From: an uncultured bacterium
Lineage (GTDB): Bacteria > Verrucomicrobiota > Lentisphaeria > Victivallales > UBA1829
NCBI GenBank assembly: GCA_949290385.1
Contig: CASERY010000108.1
Coordinates: forward strand, 1 to 32,252
DNA length: 32,252 nt
Direction: 5' to 3'
The position numbers and the translations under genes were made by a program. This document shows, in pieces, positions 30,160-32,252 of this stretch. How positions within the stretch are numbered: position 1 is the stretch's first letter; each line of letters starts with the position of its first letter. The notes beneath the pieces were generated by a model. The model saw only the letters and a program-made list of their open reading frames with translations, had not been told where the DNA came from and did no database searches.

Positions 30160-32252
30160 ATGAATACCATTTACAAGATGAAAAAGTTTGCGTTGCTTCT
30201 TGCAGTTCTGTTTCTGATCCCAAGTACTTATGGAGGCACGAACAGTCCCACAACAGGTCCTGGGAAAGATGAAAATGCCCAAGGTAAGGAATGTTGTGGA
30301 AGCAAAAGTCCAACAAACCCTAGTGAATGCAATGACTGTATAAGCTATCAAATTTAGTTTGGAAGAAACGGGTATGGAGTGGATTTATCCACGGGCTCAT
30401 TGAGTCTATACTCTCTTAATCCAACGCCTTCGATTGCGACCCCTGGAAAACTTGTGTATACACACCCTCTTTTTACAAGACTCCTGAGAACGCAGACGAG
30501 TGATTTGTATGCAGATGTCAATCTTGCTGTTTTCCTGAATCAGGGACGCGGAGAAGTGCCGTATGCATTCCGGCGCAATGAATCCATCGGCTATCCGGAC
30601 GGTGTTGCAGCGGCAAACAGCAATGCCCGTCTGGAACGGCTGGATGCCCAGATGAATCCCATGACGGGAACCAATCCGGCTTACTATCGGCTGTATGATG
30701 AAAGCAATGGATATCTTCTGATCAACGCATCGACACAAGCAACTGAATCTTACACGACTGCCACAGGACGAGTGATTACAGTCTCCTCTCCGGAAGTTCG
30801 TCTGGATATTGTGTATGATGAAGCAGGCTCCATTCGCCAGATCCATTCTGGTCTGGATGGACTTGCAGACATTGTCACAGAAAGTTCCCAGCGTTATCAG
30901 ATTAACCTTTATGAACCTTCTCAAGTTGGTTCAAAGGATTCAGGACTTTATACGTTTACAGGGTCTCCGTATGCGGTATATGATGTCCAGACAACCAATT
31001 CTGCTGGAACGGAAGTAATCATCAACCGCATTGTTGGAGAGAACGAATATCTCACCACCTTCACGTATAATGATTCCATTGGAGACTGGGTTCTGGTCAA
31101 TGGGGATACTCCGGCAACGGCTGTGACCTCTGAAAGGACAAGAACATGGCTGAATGCGAACCAGACACAATATGAAACCACTCTTCGCAAAAAAGCTCCA
31201 GACGGTACCGTTGTCTCTGAAAGTGTTGAAATCATGGAAGTCAAAGATTACGGCGACTTTCCGATCAAGGAGTACGACGGTCCCAAGAGCTACGGCATTC
31301 TGACAGAAAAAACGTATGACTTGAATCCCTCATCCAACAAACTTGGAAATTACGCAAAGATCACCAGCATAAAATATCCTACCGGCAACTGGGAACGCTT
31401 CACGTATGAGACAGTGAACGGCAAAGGAACCGGCCGCATGATTAAGAGTGTTTCAGCGTGGAAAAACAATGCGTACGGCACGGCGGACAATCTGAACCGT
31501 GAAAACATCTATACCTATTCATCCACGGATCTCTTTGACCAGCGTCCTCGGACAGTTGAAGAAAAAATAACGGGCGTTACAGTCTCCAAAACATATTACG
31601 ACTACATAGTGGATTCGGAGAGTGGAGAATATCTTGAAATTGAAGAATCCGCTGCAGCTCCGGATGCAGCCTATGGTGCGACAGGAAATTTGCGGACAAC
31701 AAAGCGCTATTATGCCCCGGATGCGGCTTCCCAGTTGGCCGGTCGCCTAAAAAGCATTGTTTATCCTGATCAGACCTGCGACACATATACCTATGACTAC
31801 GGCACCTTCAGTGCCGGCACAGACTTTGGCTCCTATGTGTTCAATGTGGACAATACAAACGGTTACGCCCTGCGCGTAATGGTTACCCATGGCACAGTTT
31901 CAAATCCTGACGGCATAGCGAATAAAACGGAACGAACCGTAGCTATTTATGATTCGTTCGGTGATATGGTTGCCACAGAACGCTATATTTATACAGGATC
32001 CGGATATGAAAAAGTTGCCTGGAAGGAATTCCGTTATGATGGAGAACACCGGGAACTTGCGACATGCGACAGTGTGGGACGGCAGACCGAAACCACATGG
32101 AATTGCTGCAAACGTTCTTCCTTTACAGACTGGGACGGCACACAGTATACTTATGAATACGACACACTTCTTCGTCTGATTGCGGTAAATAAACTCGGTA
32201 TTGGAGAAAACAGTTCTGTTTATCGGACTGAATATGTTTATAGTGCGGATGG
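30160..32252 (+). CDS. RHS/YD-repeat protein, partial, read through an in-frame UAG
   Basis: The gene is cut by the right edge; 697 codons are visible. It has a signal peptide (MNTIYKMKKFALLLAVLFLIPSTYGG) and a Cys-containing segment (ECCGSKSPTNPSECNDC). TAG 30355-30357 is at residue 66. The frame then stays open for 631 codons to the edge: FGRNGYGVDLSTGSLSLYS, typical of the start of RHS proteins, then YD-type units (VYDEAGSIRQIHSGLDGL, YEYDTLLRLIAVNKLG). ATG 30160 is preferred to 30154 because GAAAGAGG (30145-30152) lies seven bases before it. RHS proteins form large shells around C-terminal toxins or anchor surface polymers; the C-terminus is not in view. It is probably translated in operon with the giant protein. 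Confidence 0.88.

Noticed and set aside
4534-30357. All TAG-broken genes as pseudogenes or sequencing errors
   Set aside because: Errors or decay would also give frameshifts, TAA and TGA; only TAG is seen, and motifs after each TAG are intact.
6196-30357. Pyrrolysine as a specialised UAG residue, as in methylamine methyltransferases
   Set aside because: None of the interrupted proteins is a methylamine methyltransferase, and the sites are ordinary polar positions. Genome-wide Pyl decoding cannot be fully excluded.

Overview
The window looks like an anaerobic, host-associated bacterium of the PVC group, most likely Lentisphaerota (Victivallis-like). This placement is inference. It rests on a pseudopilin with a KHFTLIE-type leader and a DG-type C-terminus, a secreted fibronectin-III/PA14/TSP3 giant followed by an RHS protein, and flavodoxin- and ferredoxin-rich metabolism. 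No rRNA or tRNA was seen to confirm it.

The central observation concerns the genetic code. Nine genes are each cut by one in-frame TAG, or two in one case. In every case the same reading frame continues past the TAG with the rest of the expected protein: hrpA, an acyl-ACP thioesterase, a LysR regulator, a flavodoxin, a CMD-cupin protein, an alpha/beta hydrolase (two TAGs), a NapH/NapG-like polyferredoxin, a HEAT-like lipoprotein-sized secreted protein and the RHS protein. I count ten in-frame TAGs and no in-frame TAA or TGA. The 19 genes whose true end is visible stop at TAA (10) or TGA (9), and none at TAG. The simplest reading is that UAG is a sense codon here, probably Gln, with Glu or Lys also possible. 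CDS coordinates below run through TAG.

Layout. Positions 95-4128 (minus) hold dnaK, groES and groEL. dnaK is preceded by a near-consensus sigma-54 promoter and two upstream dyads instead of a CIRCE element. Positions 4534-8451 (minus) hold hrpA as one 1,305-residue gene. A 750-bp gap with repeats follows, then a small secreted protein and the acyl-ACP thioesterase (plus). At 10535-14828 a lysR gene (minus) lies divergent to a redox operon (plus): lipoprotein flavodoxin, CMD-cupin protein, and alpha/beta hydrolase fused to an antibiotic-biosynthesis-monooxygenase domain. A strong dyad lies in the divergent gap.

Positions 15291-21200 (plus) form a second redox block. It contains a membrane polyferredoxin with an internal twin-arginine motif, larB and larC (nickel-pincer cofactor synthesis), tatA, tatC, and a Tat-exported aldo/keto reductase with ferredoxin-type cysteines. 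Making and exporting redox proteins appear to be encoded side by side. Positions 21201-22476 hold a decayed Sel1-like repeat remnant, direct repeats and a 12.5% GC island. From 22477 to the right edge lies a surface/secretion operon: pseudopilin, HEAT-like secreted protein, 1,983-residue multidomain giant, and an RHS-repeat protein cut by the window edge.
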